Positions 16,667 through 25,778 are shown, counted from the stretch's first letter. The stretch is DNA of 61,564 nucleotides from Petrotoga sp. 9PW.55.5.1 (GCF_003265365.1 NZ_AUPM01000056.1:1-61564), one strand, 5' to 3'. A program made the numbers and translations. The notes: generated by a model not told the origin, from the sequence alone.

Positions 16667-17512
16667 ATGGCTATTGTTAATTTAAGAGAAGTATTAACAG
16701 ACGCAAATAAAAGGAATTATGCAGTGGGATGTTTTAATACAATAAATTATGAATCAGTACGAGGAGTTCTTGAAGCAGCAGAAGAAACTAGATCTCCAGT
16801 AATAATTGGTATTGCCGAATCTCAACTTGTTGATGTGGACCTTTTTTCCATTATGAATATTATGACTTATGAAGCAAAAAGATTTTCAATCCCCATAGTT
16901 ATTCATCTTGACCATGGGACTACTTTTGAAACAATAAGAAGAGCTATAGAATTGGGGTGTAGCTCTGTTATGTATGATGGTTCTTCTTTGCCTTTAGAAG
17001 AAAATATAAAAAATACCAAAAAAATTGTTGAATACGCAGCGTCCTTAAATGTGTTTGTAGAAGCCGAAGTTGGCGAAATGGGGAGTGAAACTAAAGAGAT
17101 TTCACTTGAAAGAGCAGAAGAAACAGATTTATTATTGGCATTAGAATTTGTAAAACATGTTACTGTAGACGCTTTGGCAGTATCTTTTGGTACAAGGCAC
17201 GGTATAACCAGCGAAACCCCAAAGCTGAATATAAAATTATTGGAAGAAATTCATAAAAAATTGAACATTCCTTTAGTAATGCACGGAGGATCAGGGCTAA
17301 GACAAGAAGATTATAAATGTGTTATAAAAAATGGGATTAGAAAAATCAATTATTTTAGTTATGGATATTTAGAAGTTGCAAACAAAATACGAAACTTAAT
17401 AAACAAAAGTCCTTCTATTTTGTATGATAAAATTTCCTATTTTTCAAAAGAAGCATTTAAAGAAGTTTACAAAGAAGTAATGAAAATGTTTGAATGTGCA
17501 GGGAAGGCTTGA
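16667..17512 (+). CDS. Class II fructose/tagatose-bisphosphate aldolase
   Basis: 281 residues of the FbaA/GatY/KbaY family. Metal and substrate motifs: HLDHGTTFETI (zinc histidine near residue 83), a central VEAEVGEMG with the second metal ligand, and the phosphate loop VMHGGSGL. The length fits the short GatY/FbaA type. It cleaves a ketose 1,6-bisphosphate to DHAP and an aldehyde. It sits between two sugar kinases, consistent with two-step activation of an imported sugar. Confidence 0.9.
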   Translation: MAIVNLREVLTDANKRNYAVGCFNTINYESVRGVLEAAEETRSPVIIGIAESQLVDVDLFSIMNIMTYEAKRFSIPIVIHLDHGTTFETIRRAIELGCSSVMYDGSSLPLEENIKNTKKIVEYAASLNVFVEAEVGEMGSETKEISLERAEETDLLLALEFVKHVTVDALAVSFGTRHGITSETPKLNIKLLEEIHKKLNIPLVMHGGSGLRQEDYKCVIKNGIRKINYFSYGYLEVANKIRNLINKSPSILYDKISYFSKEAFKEVYKEVMKMFECAGKA

Positions 17513-17517
17513 TAATA

Positions 17518-18924
17518 ATGAATACTTTAGGAATAGATTTTGGTACAACTTCATATAGTGCTTGTTTCTTTAGTAACGAAACAAGAAATTTTTTATTTAA
17601 AAATAGAAAAAATGATAGTCTTATTATTGATGGACTAAATAATGAATTTAAAATAACAAAAGTAAGATCCGAATTTAAAAGTTTTATTAATGATTTAGGT
17701 GAAGTTTTTAATTTAAATGAAGTTGAGGCAATTACTATAACGGGTAATATGCATAGCTTTTTCTTAGTAAAAAATGATACTCCTATTACGAATATAATCA
17801 CTTGGCAAGATCAAAGATCTTTAGAAAAATATAAAGATAATGAATCATATATTGAATATATAAACAAGAATTATCGAGAACTTTTTTCAAAATTTCAACA
17901 TTATCTTACTTCAGGATATGCAGTCACTACCTTGTTGCCTTTATCTCAAATCATAGATTTTAAAGGTTGTTCTTTGCATTTCGCACCTGAATTTCTTTTA
18001 AAAGAACTATTAGGTGATAAGCCATATAGTGAAATACCAACTGACCATTCTTTGGCTCATAGTAGTGGTTTTTATGATTTGGAGACTAAAGATTGGAATT
18101 ATAGATTAATTGAAGAGTTAGGTTATAAAGATCTTTTGCTTCCTAGAATTGAAGACGCTGGTAGCTTTATTGGATATGTAGGAAACCATATTCCACAATT
18201 ATCGGGAGTTCCAATTTATTTGGGAATGGGAGATAATCAAGCATCTGTGCTAGGCTCTATTTTTGAAAAGAAAATTAATGATGAATTTGCAAATATTTTT
18301 GATGAGTCAAAAATATTAGTCATGAATATAGGCACAAGTGGACAAATATCTTCTGTTACGTGTAAGACAAATAATGTTTCGGAATTTTTAGAATATAGAC
18401 CTTTTGTTGATGATTATTTATTATTGGTAGGGGCAAGTTTGTCGGCAGGTAAAACTATCGAGATTATTAAAAATTTCACAAAGGAAATATTAAGAAAAAT
18501 AACTAAAAAAAGCTATGATGATAATAAAATTTATGAAATTATCAAAAATTCTGTTTTGCCCTATTCAACATTAAAATTTCGTACTACGTTAAATGGAACG
18601 CGTTATGACCCTTATTTAAGAGGTTTTATTGACAATATAGGTTTAACTAATTTTACTTACGAAAATTTGATAACTGCTGCAGCATATGGAATAATAGAAG
18701 AGTTATATTTTTATTATCAAAAAATGGATTTTGATTGTGAAACTATAATTGGTATTGGAACTGGATTACAGAAAAACCCCTTTTTCCAAAATATTATAAA
18801 AAAAGTGTTTAAAAGAGATTTTTTTTTGAGTAAATTAAAAGAAACTACTAGTTTTGGAGCGGCCATATGTGCATTAAATGCTAGATTATATGGAAAGGAG
18901 GTTTTAGATCATGATTTTAAATAA
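17518..18924 (+). CDS. FGGY-family carbohydrate kinase
   Basis: 468 residues from ATG 17518, preceded by GGGAAGG and six bases after the aldolase. The N-terminal ASKHA phosphate loop is GIDFGTTSYSACFF. ITGNMHSFF and ITWQDQRS correspond to the substrate-binding segment of xylulokinase- and sedoheptulokinase-like enzymes, and GMGDNQASVLGSI precedes the second domain. The TGQMHG element of xylulokinases is altered to TGNMHS, so the substrate is uncertain (ketohexose, sedoheptulose or similar). Confidence 0.85.
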   Translation: MNTLGIDFGTTSYSACFFSNETRNFLFKNRKNDSLIIDGLNNEFKITKVRSEFKSFINDLGEVFNLNEVEAITITGNMHSFFLVKNDTPITNIITWQDQRSLEKYKDNESYIEYINKNYRELFSKFQHYLTSGYAVTTLLPLSQIIDFKGCSLHFAPEFLLKELLGDKPYSEIPTDHSLAHSSGFYDLETKDWNYRLIEELGYKDLLLPRIEDAGSFIGYVGNHIPQLSGVPIYLGMGDNQASVLGSIFEKKINDEFANIFDESKILVMNIGTSGQISSVTCKTNNVSEFLEYRPFVDDYLLLVGASLSAGKTIEIIKNFTKEILRKITKKSYDDNKIYEIIKNSVLPYSTLKFRTTLNGTRYDPYLRGFIDNIGLTNFTYENLITAAAYGIIEELYFYYQKMDFDCETIIGIGTGLQKNPFFQNIIKKVFKRDFFLSKLKETTSFGAAICALNARLYGKEVLDHDFK

Positions 18925-20038
18925 AGGTGAAATTATTAAACAATTAAATAAACCTCTTTTAATTAAAGAGAATAGAGTTCGCAGGTTATATAAAGGAGGT
19001 GCTTTAATTGATAGATTTAGAAGACATATGGTGGCGAAAGATGATTTTTTACCAGAAGATTGGATAGGTTCAACTACTTTAGCTATAAATAGGGATCCTA
19101 TTCCTGAGGAAGGAATAGGAAAATTAATAATTAAAGATCCTAAAATTAGTTCCGATATGGAAATATCTTTTAAAAAAATTTTGGAGATTCCTGAATATGC
19201 TGAAACATTATTTGGGGATGGAATTGAAAGAGGAAAAACACCCGGCATATTGGTTAAGTTATTAGATTCAATTACCAGGCTTCCTTTACAAACTCATCCT
19301 AATAAAAAATTTACCTCTAAATATTTTCACGATAATCATGGAAAGTGTGAAAGTTGGATAGTTTTAGAGGGAAGAAAAATAAATAATGAAGACCCTTATG
19401 TTTTGTATGGTTTTAAAGAACACGTCACTAAAGAATTGTTCATAAAAGCATACAATGAGCAAAAAATAAAATTAATGGAATCTTTTATGAATAAAATTTA
19501 TGTTAAACCTGGAGATATATTTTATATTGAGCCAAATATTATTCATGCAATTGGACCAGGAGTATTTTTATTGGAAATTCAAGAACCTACAGATTATGTA
19601 TTTCAATTTGATAAAAAAGGAGAATATTGGGAACTTAATGATTATGAAGTACATATGGGTCTTGGTGAAGAAGTGATGCTTAATACAATTGAGTATGAGT
19701 TGAAAGGATCTAAATTGGTAAATAAAAACTTTTCACATATAGACATTTATAAGAATTATAATGATATAATTCCTTTATTTAAAAAGGAACAAAATGAATA
19801 CTTTGGATGTGATTTAATAACATCTGAAAAAAGTATTCAAAGAGTGCATAAGGAAATAAGAATAGGAGTTGTAATAGAAGGATCTTTAAATTTAAATTTA
19901 AATGGCTCAATTTTACAAGTACAGAAAGGTGATACCTATATGTTGCCAGCACCTTCTGGAACTGCATTTCACATTTGTAATTATAATAATATAAAAGGCA
20001 AAGATTATTTTTCCATTTTAGAAGCTTTTCCAATTTAA
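18911..20038 (+). CDS. Class I mannose-6-phosphate isomerase-like cupin
   Basis: 375 residues overlapping the kinase gene by 14 bases, which implies translational coupling. The type I PMI motifs are in order: LPLQTHPNKKF (zinc ligands Q and H), ESWIVLEG, and DIFYIEPNIIHAIGPG with the distal zinc histidine. A second cupin half follows (VIEGSLNLNLNG). It would interconvert mannose-6-phosphate and fructose-6-phosphate, or act on a related phosphosugar supplied by the FGGY kinase. It is the last gene of the operon. Confidence 0.85.
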   Translation: MILNKGEIIKQLNKPLLIKENRVRRLYKGGALIDRFRRHMVAKDDFLPEDWIGSTTLAINRDPIPEEGIGKLIIKDPKISSDMEISFKKILEIPEYAETLFGDGIERGKTPGILVKLLDSITRLPLQTHPNKKFTSKYFHDNHGKCESWIVLEGRKINNEDPYVLYGFKEHVTKELFIKAYNEQKIKLMESFMNKIYVKPGDIFYIEPNIIHAIGPGVFLLEIQEPTDYVFQFDKKGEYWELNDYEVHMGLGEEVMLNTIEYELKGSKLVNKNFSHIDIYKNYNDIIPLFKKEQNEYFGCDLITSEKSIQRVHKEIRIGVVIEGSLNLNLNGSILQVQKGDTYMLPAPSGTAFHICNYNNIKGKDYFSILEAFPI

Positions 20039-20506
20039 TATAAATTTTTTTTAATGATTGGTATTAAAGTTAATGATTTAAACATAATATCTCACTTTAA
20101 AAGGATACTCTTTAAAAATAGATCATAGGAAAATTTAAAGTGATAAAATCTAAAAAATCATAATGAAATTCTTAAAATCAAAAGGGATATGAGAAAAATT
20201 TCGTGTAATCAAGTGGTGGATTAAGTAACTTGGAATTAGGATATAGGGAAAATATGTTTTATCATGAAATATAAAAAAAGTTCAATTACCTATTTTTAAA
20301 AGTCTAAATCATTTAACTAAAAAATAAGAAGATAAATAGTATAAATAAATATAATAGTAACATTTTTAAACAGTATAAACTTACTCATTGGTACTTAAGT
20401 TCAAAAAAATATTTAAATAAAGGAATCATTTGTACAGCAAAATTCTTTAAAAGGTAGTTTTAGAATTTCTAAAGTGAGTAAAACAATTAAAAGAGGAGGA
20501 TAAAAA
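20039..20506. other. Intergenic region of 468 bases
   Basis: It holds an inverted repeat TCACTTTAAA / TTTAAAGTGA (20092-20101 / 20134-20143) with a 32-base loop and no U-run, possibly marking the 3' end of the preceding operon. The conserved dyad motif C lies at 20455-20478. No gene is visible. Confidence 0.4.
20455..20478 (+). promoter_or_regulatory. Conserved dyad motif (site C) upstream of the aldolase gene
   Basis: TAGTTTTAGAATTTCTAAAG then TGAG matches sites A and B. It lies about 30 bases upstream of the start codon and ahead of the GAGGAGG box, in the same position relative to the gene as site B. Confidence 0.55.
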
Positions 20507-21337
20507 ATGGGAATAAAAGATCTTAGAATATCACACATTTTAAATTCAAAAAGTGGTAAATCTGTTATTATTCCGATAGATCATGGATTAGTAATGGGAA
20601 ATATTGAAGGACTTCAAGATCCCATAGATATATTAGAAAAGCTTATTAAACTAGGAATAGATGGAACTCTGATGAGCCCTGGTATAACTAAAATAACCAA
20701 TGAATATTTCTGTTCAAAAGATGCCCCAGGGAGGATATTAACTATAGACCTTCCCTTATCATCAACAATCCCTGGTGAAAGTGGAAGAATAATTGGGCAT
20801 GAAGTAATTTCAGATATAGAATTTGCCATAAGGAATGCTCTAGATTTAGTTAAAGTATTACTACCCTGGGGAGAAAAAGAAAATGTTCAAATGGAAAGTA
20901 TAAAAGTTGTGTCAAAAGTCGCTACTGAATGTGACAAATGGAATATTCCATTGATGGTAGAGCCAGTTTTTTGGGGTAGTCATACGTCGAAAGATAAAAA
21001 AAATGACCCAAAATTAATTGAACATGCTGCTAGAATGGCACTTGAACTAGGGGCTGATATTTTAAAAATTCCATACACAGGGAATGTATCAGAATTTAAA
21101 CAATTAATTAAGCATTTGAAAGTACCTGTATTTGTACTAGGTGGGCCAAAGATGGATAATATAAAAGATATATTAAATGCTGCTAAAGAATCCATAGAAG
21201 CAGGTGCAAAAGGAATAGTATTTGGAAGAAACGTATGGCAAAACCCTAAGATGGAATCTCTTATAAAAGGTCTTAAAGAAATTGTTCACGAAAACGCTTC
21301 GGTTGATGAAGCCATTAAGAAGTATGACTTATTTTAA
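20507..21337 (+). CDS. Class I aldolase of the DeoC/LsrF/FbaB type
   Basis: 276 residues forming a TIM barrel with IPIDHGLVMG near the N-terminus, the Schiff-base lysine in ADILKIPYTG, and a C-terminal phosphate-binding GAKGIVFGRNVWQ. This is the archaeal-type fructose-bisphosphate aldolase / LsrF branch. The ATG follows GAGGAGG. It is paired with a PfkB kinase 50 bases downstream, so the kinase product may be its substrate. Phospho-AI-2-like, fructose or deoxysugar phosphates are all possible. Confidence 0.87.
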   Translation: MGIKDLRISHILNSKSGKSVIIPIDHGLVMGNIEGLQDPIDILEKLIKLGIDGTLMSPGITKITNEYFCSKDAPGRILTIDLPLSSTIPGESGRIIGHEVISDIEFAIRNALDLVKVLLPWGEKENVQMESIKVVSKVATECDKWNIPLMVEPVFWGSHTSKDKKNDPKLIEHAARMALELGADILKIPYTGNVSEFKQLIKHLKVPVFVLGGPKMDNIKDILNAAKESIEAGAKGIVFGRNVWQNPKMESLIKGLKEIVHENASVDEAIKKYDLF

Positions 21338-21387
21338 AAGCATTATCAATGATATTGATTTTGCATTCATAAAAGGAGAAGCGTAGA

Positions 21388-22404
21388 ATGGATAGAGTAG
21401 GTATTACAATTGGTGGAATTATTGTATATGATTACATAAAAATTATTGATAACTATCCTAAAGTTGGTCAATTAGCAAACATATTATCAATGGGCTATTC
21501 AGTTGGAGGAGCTGTACCTAATACTTTAATAGACTTAGCAAAAATAGACAAATCTTTGTCCCTTCAGGCTATAGGAATGATTGGGGATGATGAATCAGGT
21601 AAGTATGTTTTAAAATTTTTAAAAGATAACGGTATAAATACAGAAATGGTATATACACAAAATAAAATTGGAACTTCTTTTACTGATGACATGATTATTG
21701 AGTCGACAGGTGAAAGAACTTTTTTCCATTATCGTGGAGCCAATTCATTACTTGATTTCTCTCATTTCGATTTCGAAAAAATAAAATCAAAGATATTACA
21801 TATAGGGTATCCTTTATTATTAGATAGACTTGATTCTTTCGATCCTGAATACGGAACAGTATTGGCAAAAACGTTTGCGATGGCTCAAAAAAAGGGAATA
21901 AAAACATCTTTAGATTTAGTAAGTGAAAATTCTGATAGATTTTCCAAAATTATTCCACCTTCTTTAAAATACACTGATTATTGTACTATAAACGAAATCG
22001 AAGCTTCTTTAACAACTAATATTCCTATAAGAGACGCTGGCGACAATTTGATGATTAATAATATTAAACCTATATGTATCAAATTAAAAGAAATGGGAGT
22101 AAGAAAGTGGGTGATAATTCATTTCCCAGAAGGAGCTTTTGGGATAGATGAGAATAATAATTTTTATGAGCAACCATCGTTTGAACTACCAAAAGGATAC
22201 ATAAAAGGAGCAGTTGGTGCAGGTGATGCCTTTTGTGCGGGGGTTTTATATTCAATCCATCAAGGATGGAATATGACTCAAGCTCTAAAGGTAGGCACAG
22301 TAACAGCAACTTGTTGTCTTTCAAAAAGTGGAACAACTGAAGGAATAGAAAATATAGAAAGCATGATGAAATCATTTGATAATTTTCCATTAAGAAAATT
22401 ATGA
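21388..22404 (+). CDS. PfkB-family sugar kinase (ribokinase-like)
   Basis: 338 residues. N-terminal GGAVPNTLIDLAKI is the first PfkB region, and GAVGAGDAFCAGVLYSIHQG is the C-terminal signature with catalytic aspartate. The ATG follows AAAAGGAG. It is cotranscribed with the class I aldolase and followed by a perfect terminator. The last bases of the gene and the terminator are repeated at 24181, beyond the nuclease gene. Confidence 0.88.
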   Translation: MDRVGITIGGIIVYDYIKIIDNYPKVGQLANILSMGYSVGGAVPNTLIDLAKIDKSLSLQAIGMIGDDESGKYVLKFLKDNGINTEMVYTQNKIGTSFTDDMIIESTGERTFFHYRGANSLLDFSHFDFEKIKSKILHIGYPLLLDRLDSFDPEYGTVLAKTFAMAQKKGIKTSLDLVSENSDRFSKIIPPSLKYTDYCTINEIEASLTTNIPIRDAGDNLMINNIKPICIKLKEMGVRKWVIIHFPEGAFGIDENNNFYEQPSFELPKGYIKGAVGAGDAFCAGVLYSIHQGWNMTQALKVGTVTATCCLSKSGTTEGIENIESMMKSFDNFPLRKL

Positions 22405-22519
22405 GTTATTAATAACACTTATCTAATTTTAGTTCTGTTCCTAGCTAAATAAATTTTAGCTAGGATTTTTTATTAGATTGCTTTTTCAAGGCTTTTATTA
22501 TGTTTTTTGAAATTTATGA
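22390..22519 (+). repeat. Direct repeat DR-1 flanking the nuclease island
   Basis: Begins within the last codons of the PfkB gene (TTAAGAAAATTATGAG), spans its terminator and ends at TTTTTTGAAATTTATGA. It recurs in the same orientation at 24181-24339 with few changes and one insertion of about 26 bases. Confidence 0.8.
22440..22472 (+). terminator. Rho-independent terminator after the aldolase-PfkB operon
   Basis: Perfect 10-bp stem CCTAGCTAAA / TTTAGCTAGG, loop TAAAT, followed by ATTTTTTATT. Confidence 0.9.
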
Positions 22520-22523
22520 CGTA

Positions 22524-22603
22524 TTAGATCATAATTGATTGTCATTGAAAGAGTGAACTGGAAGGACATGATATCATTTCAAAGGCATCTAATTATGATC
22601 TAA
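22524..22603. repeat. Inverted repeat pair of 13 bp
   Basis: TTAGATCATAATT (22524-22536) and AATTATGATCTAA (22591-22603) bound a segment of 80 bases directly inside the left direct repeat. It could be the remnant of a small mobile element or a large hairpin. Confidence 0.45.
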
Positions 22604-22675
22604 CCAATTGTTTTCACGGACAATAAATATACTAACACCATTTCCCTCCGTGGTCACAGACGAGAAATTGGCTTA

Positions 22676-22876
22676 AATTCCCCTCTTGAGAGGGGTGTCA
22701 GACTGAAAGTCTGACAGGGTGTGGTACATATAATTTGCTAAAAGCAAATTAAAGAGTGACTACCCCGTCTGCAGTATAAAACGCTGCATCCACCCCTTCG
22801 TAGAAGGGGAATTGCCTTAAATTCCAATCTTGAGAGGTTTATTGGTTTTTATTCCCCTTTTTGAAAGGGAATTTTG
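22676..22876 (-). repeat. Dispersed hairpin-rich repeat, copy R2
   Basis: The longest copy. It contains CCCCTC/GAGGGG, a perfect 9-bp stem TGTCAGACT/AGTCTGACA, ATTTGC/GCAAAT, then the reverse complement of R1 and a further CCCCTTT/AAAGGG hairpin. It lies at the 3' end of the nuclease gene. Confidence 0.8.
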
Positions 22877-22920
22877 GACTTAAGTCAAGATAGTAGACAG
22901 AAAAAAGTAGTGAAATGTCC

Positions 22921-23985
22921 CTATATCTTTCTCCAAACAGTTGATTTACCATGCCCAAAATTGTCTATTAAACCCTCTTTTTTGAGGTCGTTCATCACTT
23001 TTCTAATTGTGGAGTCAGAGGCAACTGGGAATTTGTCTCTTAAGGTATTTATAGTGAAGTCCCCCTCAATATTTTGGATAATTTCTTTCCTTATATCGTA
23101 ATAAATACCTCCCTTAAAATCCTTAGAAGAAGTGAATTGCATGGTTTCTTCCTCAACTATGTTGGGTATAGATTCTTTTTCGTGAGAAACAACTGCTTGA
23201 AAAAATCTAAGGGTCCATTCGTTTGCTATCTTTCTGTTTCCAGCGAAGATAATTTGAAAGTTTGGATGAAACGCGAAAATTTCTGCTACTACTTTTGAAA
23301 TATACGAAGGGGAATAAACTTTTAATTTATCCGGATTCAAAAAATCAGAGTAGTTGGCTTCGATAACAAGTGCTGAATGCTTATATTTTTCTAATTCACC
23401 AAGTTTCAAATGAAAAATAGGCAAATTTTTAATGTCTGAAATTATATTTTCAAAGCTCTTCCTTTCAACCACCGCAATTATTACATCATTAAGTATTAGA
23501 GCATAATCACCAGCTTTAAGTTGAGTTTTTTCAACAGTGCAATTTGTAAATTTCCAAGGGTATTTTTCGTTTTTATCTATTAATATGTGGAGATAGTTGT
23601 TGCCTTTTGCTGTCAATTTAACACGAGGTTTGTGCTCTTTCATGCCTTGTTCGGTACGCCAAAATATTTGTTCGTATTCGCCAGCTTTGTTTTTGTATTG
23701 TTTTTTTAAAAAGAGAAAGTCACATCTTTTATTAACATTTCTATCAAGGACCACAGAAAGTCTTTTACCATAACGGTTAATAGAAATAATGGGTATTCTT
23801 TCTACCTCTGAATAAATGTTGGCAGATTCTTCTTTATCTCTGAGGCAAAATATATGTTTACCTGCTCCAGGCCACTTGTCTTGCACAAATAATGCCAACA
23901 ATATTTTATTATTTTTTCTTATAGACACTCTATATGGGAAATTTTCTTTATCTGTTGATTCAAGGATCCACAATAGAGAGCTCAT
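22921..23985 (-). CDS. ERCC4 (XPF-type) nuclease domain protein with C-terminal winged helix
   Basis: 354 residues. The middle carries GDYALILNDVIIAVVERKSF and then ENIISD, matching the ERK...D catalytic motif of the XPF/ERCC4 nuclease fold (about residues 150-195). The N-terminal 130 residues are unassigned, and the C-terminal 60 (FTINTLRDKFPVASDSTIRK) look like a winged helix-turn-helix. It lacks helicase and helix-hairpin-helix domains, so it is a stand-alone structure-specific nuclease candidate. The ATG is preceded by AAAAGGAG. It is the only gene in a segment of about 1.7 kb bounded by direct repeats and is oriented against its neighbours, which suggests acquisition. Confidence 0.8.
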   Translation of the reverse strand: MSSLLWILESTDKENFPYRVSIRKNNKILLALFVQDKWPGAGKHIFCLRDKEESANIYSEVERIPIISINRYGKRLSVVLDRNVNKRCDFLFLKKQYKNKAGEYEQIFWRTEQGMKEHKPRVKLTAKGNNYLHILIDKNEKYPWKFTNCTVEKTQLKAGDYALILNDVIIAVVERKSFENIISDIKNLPIFHLKLGELEKYKHSALVIEANYSDFLNPDKLKVYSPSYISKVVAEIFAFHPNFQIIFAGNRKIANEWTLRFFQAVVSHEKESIPNIVEEETMQFTSSKDFKGGIYYDIRKEIIQNIEGDFTINTLRDKFPVASDSTIRKVMNDLKKEGLIDNFGHGKSTVWRKI

Positions 23986-24180
23986 AATTTTTTCTCCTTT
24001 TAAAAAGTAAGCAAGCTCTTAGAACTTTTCTTATCTTTATTTTACTATATTATGTCGTTTTTCACAAAACTTGATTGATTATTTTTTTAAAACGGCCACA
24101 CCCCCTGTTATTGGAGAATAAATAAAGAAATCTTACTTTTTCACAAAAATGGTTTTGGAATTAAAACAATTATTATCATC

Positions 24181-24339
24181 TTAAGAAAATTATGAGTTAT
24201 TATTAAAACTTATCTAATTTTAGTTGTATTGTATTCCTAGCTAAATAAATTTTAGCTAGGATTTTTTATTAGATTATAAATTAGTTCCGAATATTAGATT
24301 ACTTTTTAAGGCTTTTATTGTGTTTTTTGAAATTTATGA
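24181..24339 (+). repeat. Direct repeat DR-2 flanking the nuclease island
   Basis: Second copy of DR-1. It includes the last codons of the PfkB gene, now without the gene, the same terminator hairpin, and about 26 extra bases (around 24280-24305) relative to DR-1. It ends just upstream of the alcohol dehydrogenase. Confidence 0.8.
24236..24268 (+). terminator. Duplicated terminator within DR-2
   Basis: Same 10-bp stem CCTAGCTAAA / TTTAGCTAGG and T-run as at 22440-22472. No plus-strand gene precedes it directly, so it is a relic of the duplication. Confidence 0.8.
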
Positions 24340-24470
24340 AAGATAGTTTTGTAAATTATGTGGTACCATTTACAATACATCTAATTGTTGAATTTACTGT
24401 TTTTATTTTCCATGAATTAATAGAGGTTGTCGGAAATGAAGAAATTACAATAATCAAGAAGGTGGAGCTA

Positions 24471-25445
24471 ATGCAATCAATTTATATTAAAGAACCTCAT
24501 AGTATTGGAATAATTGAAAGTGACATTCCTCAGCCAAAAGAAGATGAATCGTTGGTAAAAGTTTTGGGATGTGGAGTTTGTGGGACGGATTTAAAGATTT
24601 TTAAAGGAGAAACACTTGCAACTTATCCTCTTATACCCGGTCATGAGATTGTAGGAGAGATAGTGAGTTCTCAAACATTAGAAAAAGGAACAAAAATCAC
24701 AATAGACCCTAATATTCCATGTGGTTCTTGTCAGTATTGTAGAGAGGGAAAAATACATTTGTGTGAAAATTTAAGAGCCGTTGGAGTTAATAGATCCGGT
24801 GGATTTTCAGAGTTATTGGTAGTTCCTAATAGACAAATTTATGTTTTAAATAAAGATATAGATGTTAGAAGTGCAATATTTTCAGAGCCTCTTTCTTGTA
24901 TTATTCATGGATTGGACCTCTCAAATTTCAAATATACTGATGACATTGCGATAGTTGGTGGAGGAGCTATTGGAATAATATTTTCGATGTTATTAAGCAG
25001 ATTATCAATAGGTAATACATTAATTTTTGAAATTTCTCAAAAAAAGATTGAGTTTATCGAAAATGAACTAAAATTAGAAGTTACACATCCTGATAATTTT
25101 TCTAATAAACAAAAATTTGACATTGTATTTGAGTGTTCAGGCAGTATCCCCGGATTAGAGACCGCTTTTTCCTTAGTAAAAAAAGGTGGTAAAATTATAG
25201 ACTTTGGTGTAACTCCAAAAGGCATGAATGCAAAAGAAACCGAGCCTTTCAAAATCTATAGTCAAGAATTATCTATGATTGGATCCTACGTAAATCCATT
25301 TACAATGCAAAGAGCGGTAAAAATAATAAATAGCAAAGAATTTGAATTTCAAAAATTATTAACTGATGAAGGAAATCTTTCGGAGATTCAAGGTTATATC
25401 ACCTCTTCTAAAAAGCCTTTTTTAAAAGCTGCATTTATAAGATAA
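24471..25445 (+). CDS. Zinc-dependent alcohol/sorbitol dehydrogenase-like (MDR superfamily)
   Basis: 324 residues from ATG 24471, preceded by AAGGTGGAG; the open frame upstream to 24318 is hydrophobic and unrelated. Catalytic zinc site: CGVCGTDLK and GHEIVGEI. Structural zinc site: CGSCQYCREGKIHLC. NAD-binding glycine motif: VGGGAIG. Related to threonine, sorbitol and galactitol dehydrogenases that oxidise a polyol or sugar. It may belong with the aldolase-PfkB pair from which the nuclease island now separates it. Confidence 0.87.
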   Translation: MQSIYIKEPHSIGIIESDIPQPKEDESLVKVLGCGVCGTDLKIFKGETLATYPLIPGHEIVGEIVSSQTLEKGTKITIDPNIPCGSCQYCREGKIHLCENLRAVGVNRSGGFSELLVVPNRQIYVLNKDIDVRSAIFSEPLSCIIHGLDLSNFKYTDDIAIVGGGAIGIIFSMLLSRLSIGNTLIFEISQKKIEFIENELKLEVTHPDNFSNKQKFDIVFECSGSIPGLETAFSLVKKGGKIIDFGVTPKGMNAKETEPFKIYSQELSMIGSYVNPFTMQRAVKIINSKEFEFQKLLTDEGNLSEIQGYITSSKKPFLKAAFIR

Positions 25446-25469
25446 ATAAAAGACCTCTTCTTTTGATTA

Positions 25470-25506
25470 ATCCCATCTTTATAATTAAGATGGGATTTTT
25501 ATTTTG
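25470..25506 (+). terminator. Terminator after the alcohol dehydrogenase gene
   Basis: Stem ATCCCATCTT / AAGATGGGAT (10 bp), loop TATAATT, followed by TTTTATTTT. Confidence 0.88.
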
Positions 25507-25725
25507 CTTGAAAGTTTTAACTATCCTTTCTAAATAATAGGACATGTCTTAAATTTATATGTAACATAATCTTATAGTAAAAATAATTTAAGCAATTTAC
25601 CCCAATAAGAAGGGGTTCTAAGTTGATTTGACAAAAATATCCGATTAGGTTCGATTAAAGGGAAATATTTAGAATTATATATGTTTAAGAAGACATATCT
25701 TTAAATATCTTAGTAATTATTCATT

Positions 25726-25753
25726 TTGAATTTATATTTTATTCATGTATAAT
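25726..25753 (+). promoter_or_regulatory. Promoter of the LacI regulator / fucose-like operon
   Basis: TTGAAT, a 16-base spacer and TATAAT (25748-25753). The operator at 25767 lies just after the predicted transcription start. Confidence 0.6.
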
Positions 25754-25766
25754 AAGAAATAGAAAC

Positions 25767-25778
25767 GTAAACGATTAC
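25767..25778 (+). promoter_or_regulatory. LacI-type operator
   Basis: GTAAACGATTAC, a dyad with central CG and 10 of 12 symmetric positions, as typical for LacI-family regulators. Its place downstream of the -10 box suggests autorepression by the protein encoded at 25888. Confidence 0.6.

Noticed and set aside
24318-24470. N-terminal extension of the zinc dehydrogenase
   Set aside because: Part lies in the direct repeat, the peptide is hydrophobic and unrelated, and ATG 24471 has AAGGTGGAG and the normal family start.
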